From: an uncultured Flammeovirgaceae bacterium
GTDB taxonomy: Bacteria; Bacteroidota; Bacteroidia; Cytophagales; Cyclobacteriaceae
Length of the DNA stretch: 8,643 nucleotides
NCBI GenBank assembly: GCA_946886805.1
Contig: CAMPJM010000149.1
Span: forward strand, 1-8,643
Direction of reading: 5' to 3'
Below, piece by piece: positions 1 to 5,482 of this stretch (its first letter is position 1; each line of letters starts with the position of its first letter). The notes beneath the pieces were generated by a model. The model was not told the origin of the DNA and did not search any database. It saw only the letters and a program-made list of their open reading frames with translations. A program made the position numbers and the translations under genes.

Positions 1-9
1 CTACCCTGG

Positions 10-54
10 TCGTAGCGTCTCGCTACGATCCTCTAAACCAGAGCGTCTCGCTCT
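10..54. repeat. twin REP-like hairpins with a shared apex
   Basis: Two perfect hairpins lie side by side. The first pairs TCGTAGCG (10-17) with CGCTACGA (21-28) around the loop TCT. The second pairs AGAGCG (40-45) with CGCTCT (49-54) around the same TCT loop. Both share the 11-nt core AGCGTCTCGCT but differ in the outer stem, where changes on both sides keep the pairing, as expected if structure is conserved. This is the look of REP-type palindromic elements, which are spread in some genomes by TyrA-type REP transposases. No such transposase is in the window, and the family assignment is inference. The window starts within 10 bases, so more copies could lie to the left. Confidence 0.7.
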
Positions 55-111
55 ATAGCAAAAGGGTGATTCCAGAACATCTGTAATTTGAACTTTCCAA
101 AAGCAGGAAAC

Positions 112-141
112 TCATCTATATAATGGGGGAAGGTCCCTCCC
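112..141. repeat. short hairpin element, copy 1 (diverged)
   Basis: TCATCT is followed eight bases later by a hairpin: GGGGGA (125-130) pairs with TCCCTC (134-139) through one G-T wobble around a 3-nt loop. The arrangement and the end TCCCTCC match the element at 337-366, so the two look like diverged copies of one roughly 30-nt unit. Function unknown. Confidence 0.45.
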
Positions 142-336
142 TTGTCCTTATTTTATTGCATAAGTCTTAGAATACGGGATGACCTAAACGATGAGATTCG
201 TGTGCCCCAATATTTGAGAGGGTTAAAACAAATTTTTAGTGCGATCAATATAGTGAATTTTATATTGGGACAAAGATTTTAAAACCTTTTGAGTTTTGTG
301 AAAACTTAAATTTAAATTCTGCTCTCGATACTTGGG

Positions 337-366
337 TCATCTCGACGCAGGAGGGAACTTCCCTCC
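337..366. repeat. short hairpin element, copy 2 (perfect palindrome)
   Basis: TCATCTCGACGC is followed by a perfect 7-bp hairpin, GGAGGGA (350-356) with TCCCTCC (360-366), loop ACT. It aligns with 112-141 in spacing, in the leading TCATCT and in the closing TCCCTCC. The phrase TCATCTCGAC with an adjoining purine-rich palindrome resembles, from memory, a dispersed intergenic repeat of Bacteroidota genomes; a genome search would be needed to confirm this. There is no T-tract, so it is not a plain intrinsic terminator. Confidence 0.5.
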
Positions 367-515
367 AATAATGCACGAATATAAAATGGCCTGAATTGTT
401 GTCTATAAAAGGCGGGGTTCAGAATTAGGATTTGCTTGATCCTGAATACAATAATCATATCCACCCCAAATTTTCATTGGCAATTCCGATTTTTTCAATA
501 AAAAGAATATTCTTT

Positions 516-546
516 TTTGCTTAAATCTGCGAATGTTCTATATTTG
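516..546 (+). promoter_or_regulatory. Bacteroidota-type promoter of the his operon
   Basis: TTTG at 516-519, a 19-bp spacer, then TATATTTG at 539-546. This fits the -33 TTTG and -7 TAnnTTTG elements recognised by the Bacteroidota primary sigma factor at the preferred spacing. Transcription should begin near 550-552. That is about 165 nt before the hisG ATG, leaving room for a regulatory leader, and only a few bases before the ATG of the leader frame at 555. No comparable full match was seen elsewhere in the upstream region. Confidence 0.75.
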
Positions 547-554
547 TCACCTCA

Positions 555-635
555 ATGGACACGAGCATAACATATTACTTCCTTTTCTCTCATGATGCGA
601 ACTTGGCATCTCATTGTTTCCATCATTCCTCGTAA
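555..635 (+). CDS. candidate histidine leader peptide (26 aa)
   Basis: A short frame ATG (555-557) to TAA (633-635) encodes 26 residues beginning MDTSITYYF and ending SHCFHHSS. Four of its 26 codons are His (CAT at 591, 612, 621 and 624), three of them in the last seven codons. This is the layout expected of an amino-acid leader peptide, where the ribosome pauses when charged tRNA-His is scarce. The frame lies just after a good promoter and before hisG, the first gene of the pathway. The predicted transcription start is only 3-5 nt before the ATG, so translation would be close to leaderless. His content is lower than in the best known his leaders, and no homologue was compared, so this remains a candidate. 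The competing ATGs at 592/595 open a longer frame with scattered His codons that fits less well. Confidence 0.55.
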   Translation: MDTSITYYFLFSHDANLASHCFHHSS

Positions 636-727
636 GGGGAATAATCATACCATATCAGGGCATTGCCCGCTCTATATCATATTAATTGTGTAAATAAATA
701 CCCAAACAAATTTTTCATGGAAACAGT
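594..727 (+). promoter_or_regulatory. candidate his leader RNA that masks the hisG start codon
   Basis: Four pairings that can coexist were found. (1) GATGC (594-598) with GCATC (606-610). (2) ATTCCTC (625-631) with GGGGAAT (636-642), a 7-bp stem with one wobble, capped by GTAA, a GNRA-type tetraloop; the leader stop codon lies in that loop. (3) GGGC (658-661) with GCCC (665-668). (4) ATTGTTTCCAT (613-623) with ATGGAAACAGT (717-727), 11 consecutive pairs with a single G-U; the second partner starts exactly at the hisG ATG. Pairing 4 would bury the hisG start. Its upstream partner overlaps His codons 612-614 and 621-623, so a ribosome stalled there would prevent it and free hisG. No U-rich intrinsic terminator was found, which favours translational over transcriptional attenuation. 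The mechanism is inference. Confidence 0.5.
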
Positions 728-1577
728 AATAAGAATAGCGATACAAAAGTCTGGCCGGTTAAGCGAAGACTCAATAAAGCTAATAAAAGAATGTGGCATT
801 AAATTTAGCAACGGTACAGGAAAATTAAAATCCACGGCTTCAAATTTTCCAATAGAATTTCTGTTTTTAAGAGATGATGATATACCGGGTTATGTGGCGG
901 ATGGTGTAGCAGATATTGGCATAGTTGGAAATAACGTCGCCGAAGAAAAGCAGAAAAATACCGTGGTTGAAAAAACCCTGGGGTTTTCTAAATGCAGATT
1001 GTCCTTAGCACTTCCGAAATCACATAATTATAAAGGCATCCAGGATTTTCAAGGAGTTAGTATTGCTACAAGTTATCCGGTGATTTTGGGTGATTTCCTT
1101 AAAAAAAATGGTATTACAGCAGATCTTCATGAAATCAGTGGTTCCGTGGAAATAGCTCCCAGTATAGGTCTTGCAGATGCGGTTTGTGATATTGTTAGCT
1201 CAGGAAGCACCTTGTTAAGCAATGGGCTCAAAGAGGTGGAAACAGTTTTTTCCTCTGAGGCAGTGCTAATAAAAAACCCCGATATATCAGAAGCTAAAAG
1301 TAAGATTCTCAAAAAACTCTTGTTTAGAATTGATGCTGTTCAGGCAGGAAAAAATAATAAATACATATTGTTGAACGCTCCAAATGAAGCGATTGATTCC
1401 ATAATTGACATTCTCCCTGGTATGAAAAGCCCAACTGTATTGCCATTAGCGGTGAGTGGTTGGAGTTCTATTCATTCTGTAATCAAAGAAGATGATTTCT
1501 GGGAAGTGATTGAAAATTTGAAAGAAGTCGGAGCAGAGGGGATATTGGTAGTGCCCATAGAAAAGATGATTGTTTAA
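717..1577 (+). CDS. hisG: ATP phosphoribosyltransferase, long form
   Basis: Catalyses the committed step of histidine synthesis, joining ATP and PRPP to give phosphoribosyl-ATP, in the cytoplasm. The protein of 286 aa opens with RIAIQKSGRLSEDS (residues 6-19), typical of HisG, has GVADIGIVGNN (63-73), and carries the PRPP-binding loop DAVCDIVSSGSTLLSNG (154-170). Residues from about 212 to the end form the extra ACT-like regulatory domain of the long-form family, through which histidine inhibits the enzyme; such forms do not need HisZ. The ATG at 717 is chosen because the conserved N-terminus begins right after it; an in-frame TTG at 663 would add 18 unrelated residues and start inside a hairpin. 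There is no Shine-Dalgarno sequence. First gene of the his series, 189 bp before hisD; the start codon can pair with the leader at 613-623. Confidence 0.97.
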   Translation: METVIRIAIQKSGRLSEDSIKLIKECGIKFSNGTGKLKSTASNFPIEFLFLRDDDIPGYVADGVADIGIVGNNVAEEKQKNTVVEKTLGFSKCRLSLALPKSHNYKGIQDFQGVSIATSYPVILGDFLKKNGITADLHEISGSVEIAPSIGLADAVCDIVSSGSTLLSNGLKEVETVFSSEAVLIKNPDISEAKSKILKKLLFRIDAVQAGKNNKYILLNAPNEAIDSIIDILPGMKSPTVLPLAVSGWSSIHSVIKEDDFWEVIENLKEVGAEGILVVPIEKMIV

Positions 1578-1581
1578 TGTA

Positions 1582-1613
1582 CCAATTTGTTGATGTGACG
1601 ATGTATTAATTGG
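1582..1613. repeat. small stem-loop after hisG
   Basis: CCAATT (1582-1587) pairs with AATTGG (1608-1613) shortly after the hisG stop. The intervening bases use GATGT words twice (a third follows at 1616), which read like the reverse complement of the word series at 1666-1760. TTGGCG (1610-1615) can also pair with CGCCAA (1728-1733), so the whole gap could fold into a large imperfect hairpin. There is no T-tract, and it is not called a terminator. Confidence 0.35.
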
Positions 1614-1665
1614 CGGATGTATAAATATTTTAACGGAGTAAAAATTGCAAAAAATTAAGTTTAAA

Positions 1666-1760
1666 TAGCCAAATCATAATTCATAATTCACCAATCACAA
1701 ATCGCCAAAATCACTAATTCACCAGATCGCCAAATCATAATTCATAAAATCACCAATTCT
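1666..1760. repeat. quasi-periodic low-complexity repeat between hisG and hisD
   Basis: Nearly the whole stretch can be cut into about a dozen units of 7-9 nt ending in TC, such as ATAATTC, ACCAATC, ACAAATC, ACTAATTC and ACCAATTC. A 19-nt word starting GCCAAATCATAATTC occurs exactly twice, at 1668-1686 and 1729-1747. The series ends six bases before the hisD start codon. The words are alike but not identical, so this is no simple microsatellite. Similar short-word text fills the hisC-hisB gap and parts of 7861-8125, but not the genes. Its role is unknown. Confidence 0.75.
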
Positions 1761-1766
1761 TTACTC

Positions 1767-3074
1767 ATGAAAGTTATAAAAAACCCTGACAAGAAAGAAT
1801 ACAAGAAGTTGCTTAAAAGACCAGTTCAGGATTTGAAGAAAATAGAAGAAATTGTGCTTCCTATTCTGAAGAAAGTAAAGAAAAAGGGAGATAAAGCATT
1901 GAGAAAATTTGCTCTTGAATACGATCATGTCACTTTAAAGGAGCTTTATGTTTCTCGAAAAGAGATAGAGAATGCTGAAAACCTGGTAAGTGAGGAATTG
2001 AAGCAGGCAATTAATATTGCCAAACGAAACATTGAGCGTTTTCACAAATTGCAACAGGAGGAAGTGCTGGAAGTAGAGACCATGCCCGGCGTAACCTGCA
2101 AAAGAAAAAGCGTTGCTATCGATAAAATTGGCCTATATATTCCCGGCGGTACTGCTCCGCTTTTCTCAACAGTATTGATGTTGGGGATTCCTGCTAATAT
2201 TGCCGGTTGTAAAGAGATCATTATTTGTACCCCCACCGATCATTCAGGAAAGGTAAATCCTGCAATATTGTATGCTGCGAATTTAATAGGGATTGATAAA
2301 ATAGTGAAAGTTGGCGGTGCGCAGGCAATTGCTGCAATGGCCTACGGAACAGAAACAGTACCTAAAGTATATAAAATTTTTGGTCCTGGTAATCAATATG
2401 TTACCGCAGCAAAGCAGTTGGTGAGCCAACAGGGGCTGGCGATAGACATGCCGGCAGGTCCCTCTGAGTTGGCGGTATTTGCTGACGAGTCGGCGATACC
2501 GGCTTTTGTGGCGGCCGATCTTCTTTCGCAGGCGGAACACGGAGTAGACAGCCAGGTGGTATTGGTGTCTACTAATCCTCGGTTGGTTTCTGCGGTGGTA
2601 AAAGAAGTGGAAAAGCAATTGCAAGATCTTCCCCGAAAGCATATAGCGGAAAAAGCTTTGGAAAATAGTTTTGCTGTATTGTTGAAAAATACAGACGAAG
2701 CAGTTGAATTTATAAATAATTACGCTGCAGAACACTTGATCCTTGCTGTAAAAGATGCTGATGAGATAGCCAACCAAATCACCAACGCCGGTTCTGTTTT
2801 CATCGGGAATTTTACGCCTGAATCTGCTGGTGATTATGCGTCCGGCACAAATCATACCTTGCCTACCAACGGCTATGCACGGGCTTATAGTGGTGTTTCT
2901 GTCGATTCTTTTGTGAAGAAAATTACTTTCCAAAAGATAACTGCTGCAGGCATGAGGGAAATAGGGCCGACGATAGAAACACTTGCAAATGCAGAAATGC
3001 TACATGCTCATAAAGAAGCTGTTTCAATACGGTTAAGACATATTGAAAATTCGCAAAATTCGGAGGTAAATTGA
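1767..3074 (+). CDS. hisD: histidinol dehydrogenase
   Basis: Zinc-dependent, NAD-linked enzyme that oxidises L-histidinol through histidinal to L-histidine, the last two steps of the pathway. The length of 435 aa is normal for the family. Recognisable blocks: PGGTAPLFSTVLM (126-138), GGAQAIAAMAYGTETVPK (183-200), GPGNQYV (206-212), DMPAGPSELAVFAD (227-240), SQAEHG (254-259), AAEHL (320-324), SAGDYASGTNH (353-363) and AHKEAV (414-419). By comparison with E. coli HisD, the zinc ligands are Q255, H258, D356 and H415, and the catalytic pair is E322-H323; all are present. The start ATG follows the low-complexity series with no ribosome-binding sequence. hisC starts 30 nt after its stop, so the two are surely co-transcribed. 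The long open frame on the opposite strand inside this gene is a shadow. Confidence 0.98.
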   Translation: MKVIKNPDKKEYKKLLKRPVQDLKKIEEIVLPILKKVKKKGDKALRKFALEYDHVTLKELYVSRKEIENAENLVSEELKQAINIAKRNIERFHKLQQEEVLEVETMPGVTCKRKSVAIDKIGLYIPGGTAPLFSTVLMLGIPANIAGCKEIIICTPTDHSGKVNPAILYAANLIGIDKIVKVGGAQAIAAMAYGTETVPKVYKIFGPGNQYVTAAKQLVSQQGLAIDMPAGPSELAVFADESAIPAFVAADLLSQAEHGVDSQVVLVSTNPRLVSAVVKEVEKQLQDLPRKHIAEKALENSFAVLLKNTDEAVEFINNYAAEHLILAVKDADEIANQITNAGSVFIGNFTPESAGDYASGTNHTLPTNGYARAYSGVSVDSFVKKITFQKITAAGMREIGPTIETLANAEMLHAHKEAVSIRLRHIENSQNSEVN

Positions 3075-3104
3075 CTAATTAATATTTGATTGCTATCCCC
3101 TAAA

Positions 3105-4160
3105 ATGGAAAAATTTAATTTACAGGCTTTGTTAAGGCCACATATAGCTACCTTAAAACCTTATTCCTCTGCAAGAGATGAATATTCGGGTGAGGCAGGC
3201 GTATTTTTGGATGCAAACGAAAATCCCTCCGGATCTGTAGCTGGCGGGGATTACAACCGCTATCCCGACCCCCTGCAAAAGGAACTGAAGAAGCAGCTTT
3301 CCGAAATAAAAGGTTTGCCTGCAGTCAATATTTTTTTTGGAAATGGAAGCGATGAGGCCATAGATCTGCTTTTTAGAGCCTTTGCCAGACCAGGTGTAGA
3401 TAATGTTGTAATTCTGCCCCCAACCTATGGTATGTATGAGGTAAGTGCCTCCATCAATGATATTGAAGTCAGGAAGGTGAATCTGACAGAAGACTTCAAT
3501 CTGGATTTGGAAGCGATTTTAAATGTCGTAGATGATCATACAAAAATGATTTTCGTCTGTTCTCCCAACAATCCTACGGGAAATCTTATGGATTCTTCGG
3601 CAATTTTAAAACTGCTTCAGTCATTCAAAGGACTGGTAGTGGTTGATGAAGCTTATATCGATTTTGCTGGTGTCCACAGCCATTCGGTGTACATGCAAGA
3701 ATATCCGAATCTTGTGGTGCTTCAGACTTTAAGCAAGGCTTGGGGACTTGCAGCCCTGCGATGTGGAATTGCTTTTGCTTCTGCTGAAATCATTGCCATT
3801 CTGAATAAAATTAAACCTCCTTATAATATTGGCAAGCATACCCAGGAAGCCGCTTTGAAAGCTTTACACCAAGAAAAGGAGAAGAATAGAATGGTTGCGG
3901 AAACCGTTGAGCAAAGAGCTTCTTTAGAGAAGGCACTTTCTGGATTGAATACTGTCCTACATATCTATCCTTCTGATGCTAATTTCTTATTGGTGAAAGT
4001 AAAAAATGCGCGAGATCTTTACCAGTATTTATTAGACAGTAAAATAGTGGTAAGGGATAGATCAAAGGTGATTCTCTGTGATGAATGCCTTAGAATAACC
4101 GTAGGCACCGCCGAAGAAAACAGAAGCTTATTGGAGAATTTGAAAAGTTATGAGAAATAA
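3105..4160 (+). CDS. hisC: histidinol-phosphate aminotransferase
   Basis: PLP-dependent class I/II aminotransferase that turns imidazole-acetol phosphate and glutamate into histidinol phosphate and 2-oxoglutarate. It is 351 aa long, usual for HisC. Motifs in order: DANENP (36-41), NRYPDP (51-56), GNGSDEAID (79-87), PPTYGMYE (105-112), PNNPTGN (154-160), DEAYIDF (181-187), then TLSKAWGLAALRCG (208-221), where K211 should form the Schiff base with PLP and R219 bind its phosphate, and CLRITVGT (328-335), with R330 as the substrate carboxylate-binding Arg. The ATG at 3105 is taken as the start because the conserved N-terminus (MEKFNLQALLRP) begins there; an in-frame TTG at 3090 adds only five residues. 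It sits between hisD (30 nt) and hisB (83 nt). Confidence 0.97.
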   Translation: MEKFNLQALLRPHIATLKPYSSARDEYSGEAGVFLDANENPSGSVAGGDYNRYPDPLQKELKKQLSEIKGLPAVNIFFGNGSDEAIDLLFRAFARPGVDNVVILPPTYGMYEVSASINDIEVRKVNLTEDFNLDLEAILNVVDDHTKMIFVCSPNNPTGNLMDSSAILKLLQSFKGLVVVDEAYIDFAGVHSHSVYMQEYPNLVVLQTLSKAWGLAALRCGIAFASAEIIAILNKIKPPYNIGKHTQEAALKALHQEKEKNRMVAETVEQRASLEKALSGLNTVLHIYPSDANFLLVKVKNARDLYQYLLDSKIVVRDRSKVILCDECLRITVGTAEENRSLLENLKSYEK

Positions 4161-4210
4161 GGTATGGTAAATTAACACAAAACTTAATAGCTGAAAGACA
4201 AACTGCTAAC

Positions 4211-4240
4211 ACCTAATCCCTAACCCCCAATCCCTAATTT
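4211..4240. repeat. quasi-heptameric low-complexity repeat between hisC and hisB
   Basis: The last 30 bases before the hisB start read as near-heptamers: CCTAATC, CCTAAC, CCCCAATC, CCTAATTT. AATCCCTAA occurs exactly at 4215-4223 and 4229-4237. The style matches the hisG-hisD gap, where the series likewise ends just before a start codon. The gap (4161-4243) holds no other visible feature and no T-tract terminator, so hisB is probably read from the same transcript. Confidence 0.65.
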
Positions 4241-4243
4241 AAC

Positions 4244-5341
4244 ATGAAAAAAGTACTTTTTATTGATCGTGATGGTACTATCATAAAAGAACCACCTACG
4301 GATTATCAGGTAGATTCACTTGAGAAACTTGAATTTATTCCCAAAGCAATTTCTAATCTCAGGAAAATTGCTGAAGAAACTGATTACGAATTGGTTTTGG
4401 TGACAAATCAGGATGGTTTGGGTACAGATTCTTATCCGGAAAAAGATTTTTGGCCTGCTCAATACAAGATGTTAAAAACACTGGAGGGTGAAAATATAAT
4501 TTTTAAAGCCATTCATATCGACAAGTCCTTTGAACATGAAAAACTGGAGACCAGAAAACCTGGCATTGGTTTGTTGAAATCTTATTTCAGCGAGGAATAC
4601 GATCTCGCCAATTCTTATGTAATAGGGGATAGGGTAACCGATATTCAGTTAGCCAAAAACCTTGGTGCTAAAGCTATCTTCTTTGGTGCTGAAAGGCAGG
4701 AAGACGCATCACTTAGCACGGAAGATTGGGATGATATTTATGCTTTTTTGAAGCTTTCCAAAAGAACTGCTCAAATAAATAGGAAGACAAAAGAAACGAA
4801 CATAAACATCGAGTTGAATCTTGATGGCTCTGGTAAAACAGACATTCACACCGGCCTTGGCTTCTTCGATCACATGCTCGATCAGGTAGGAAAGCATTCT
4901 GGAGCGGATTTAACGGTGAAAGTAGAGGGGGATTTGCACATTGATGAACATCATACCATAGAAGACACGGCATTGGCTTTAGGAGAGGCTTATTTAAAGG
5001 CTCTGGGAAATAAAATGGGTATTATGAGGTATGGATTTTTGCTGCCTATGGATGATGCTCTAGCCCAAGTTGGGATCGATTTTGGAGGAAGACCATGGCT
5101 TGTTTGGAAGGCAGATTTCAAAAGAGAAAAGATAGGAGATATGCCGACAGAGATGTTTTATCATTTTTTTAAATCATTCTCTGATGCTGCAAAATGTAAT
5201 TTGAACATTCAGGTAGAAGGTGACAACGAACATCATAAAATAGAAGCTATTTTCAAGGCATTTGCCAAAGCAATCATGATGGCCGTAAAACGGGACATCA
5301 ACAAGATGAACGACCTTCCAAGTACAAAGGGAGTTCTGTAA
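4244..5341 (+). CDS. hisB: bifunctional histidinol-phosphatase / imidazoleglycerol-phosphate dehydratase
   Basis: Two enzymes in one 365-aa chain. Residues 1 to about 165 are a HAD-family phosphatase: DRDGT (8-12, D8 nucleophile and D10 acid/base), TNQDGLGTD (54-62), RKPGIG (104-109) and GDRVTD (128-133). Residues from about 180 are the dehydratase: FFDHMLDQ (207-214), [10 protein letters not shown] (234-243), [16 protein letters not shown] (269-284), EHHKIEA (329-335) and the C-terminal STKGVL. H210, H236, H237, E240, H330, H331 and E334 lie where the family binds its metals. The zinc-loop cysteines of E. coli HisB (C-x-H-x5-C-x-C before RKP) are absent here, where the text is [13 protein letters not shown]. 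From memory this is usual for Bacteroidota HisB rather than damage. Fourth and last his gene in the window. Confidence 0.96.
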   Translation: MKKVLFIDRDGTIIKEPPTDYQVDSLEKLEFIPKAISNLRKIAEETDYELVLVTNQDGLGTDSYPEKDFWPAQYKMLKTLEGENIIFKAIHIDKSFEHEKLETRKPGIGLLKSYFSEEYDLANSYVIGDRVTDIQLAKNLGAKAIFFGAERQEDASLSTEDWDDIYAFLKLSKRTAQINRKTKETNINIELNLDGSGKTDIHTGLGFFDHMLDQVGKHSGADLTVKVEGDLHIDEHHTIEDTALALGEAYLKALGNKMGIMRYGFLLPMDDALAQVGIDFGGRPWLVWKADFKREKIGDMPTEMFYHFFKSFSDAAKCNLNIQVEGDNEHHKIEAIFKAFAKAIMMAVKRDINKMNDLPSTKGVL

Positions 5342-5344
5342 AAA

Positions 5345-5369
5345 GTGGTCTGTGAGGACATAAGACCAC
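5345..5369 (+). terminator. hairpin just after hisB (possible operon end)
   Basis: GTGGTCT (5345-5351) pairs perfectly with AGACCAC (5363-5369) around an 11-nt loop, three bases after the hisB stop. The position suits transcript termination or 3'-end protection at the end of the his series. It is followed by GGAGGCGGTGG, not by a T-tract, so classical intrinsic termination is doubtful. Confidence 0.35.
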
Positions 5370-5426
5370 GGAGGCGGTGGTAGTATTTGGGTCCTTTGAG
5401 ATACATCAAGTTTAAGAGGGGTCCTA

Positions 5427-5459
5427 TTGAGCTTACATTTAAATATTTGCTTACTTTCG
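5427..5459 (+). promoter_or_regulatory. possible purU promoter
   Basis: TACTTTCG at 5452-5459 matches the Bacteroidota -7 consensus TAnnTTTG except for one base, and TTG at 5427-5429 lies 22 bp upstream, slightly long for the -33 element. A start near 5464 would give a short leader to the purU ATG at 5483. A second near-match, AATATTTG (5442-5449), lacks a suitable upstream partner. With the 141-bp gap and the hairpin after hisB, this suggests purU is at least partly a separate transcript. Confidence 0.35.
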
Positions 5460-5482
5460 CACTTTCATTTAATAATCGTAGA

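Larger units (their letters stand above)
1..512. other. non-coding region upstream of the his promoter
   Basis: No convincing gene was found on either strand of this half-kilobase; stops are frequent in all frames and no familiar protein motif appears. It is AT-rich and carries several short inverted repeats: the twin hairpins at 10-54, two related GGAGGG-type hairpins (125-139 and 350-366), a 7-bp AT hairpin (CAATATA at 246-252 with TATATTG at 261-267, whose right arm can alternatively pair with CCCAATAT at 206-213), a GTTTT/AAAAC hairpin (292-306), and AGGAT/ATCCT at 427-443. The word TTGAACTTTCC at 88-98 recurs at 8071-8081. The palindrome density suggests a repeat-rich spacer or decayed mobile DNA, but no transposase remnant could be recognised. 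Confidence 0.7.

Noticed and set aside
658..690. Intrinsic terminator before hisG at the GGGC-ATT-GCCC hairpin
   Set aside because: The stem has only four pairs and no T-tract follows, so transcription attenuation is not supported.
592..693. Alternative leader frame starting ATGATG at 592, with three scattered His codons
   Set aside because: His codons are spread out and not grouped near a structure; the 555-635 frame has a better His cluster and starts at the predicted 5' end.
663..716. TTG-initiated N-terminal extension of hisG (18 residues)
   Set aside because: The added residues resemble no HisG, the stretch overlaps the GGGC/GCCC hairpin, and the conserved N-terminus starts right after the ATG at 717.
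1666..1760. CRISPR array
   Set aside because: Units of 7-9 nt without distinct equal-length spacers do not fit a repeat-spacer array.
2283..2933. 216-codon open frame antisense to hisD
   Set aside because: It lies wholly inside an unambiguous hisD, its Cys/Arg/Tyr-rich composition is that of a shadow frame, and no motif is visible.
3090..3104. TTG start of hisC five residues upstream
   Set aside because: An ATG at 3105 directly precedes the conserved N-terminal sequence; the extra five residues have no support.
4211..4240. Telomere-like CCCTAA repeat
   Set aside because: Units vary in length and sequence and there are only about four; it fits the general intergenic vocabulary seen elsewhere in the window better than a telomeric function.
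5387..5482. TTG start of purU adding 32 residues
   Set aside because: The extension has no family match, covers the likely promoter, and the ACT domain starts at the ATG at 5483.
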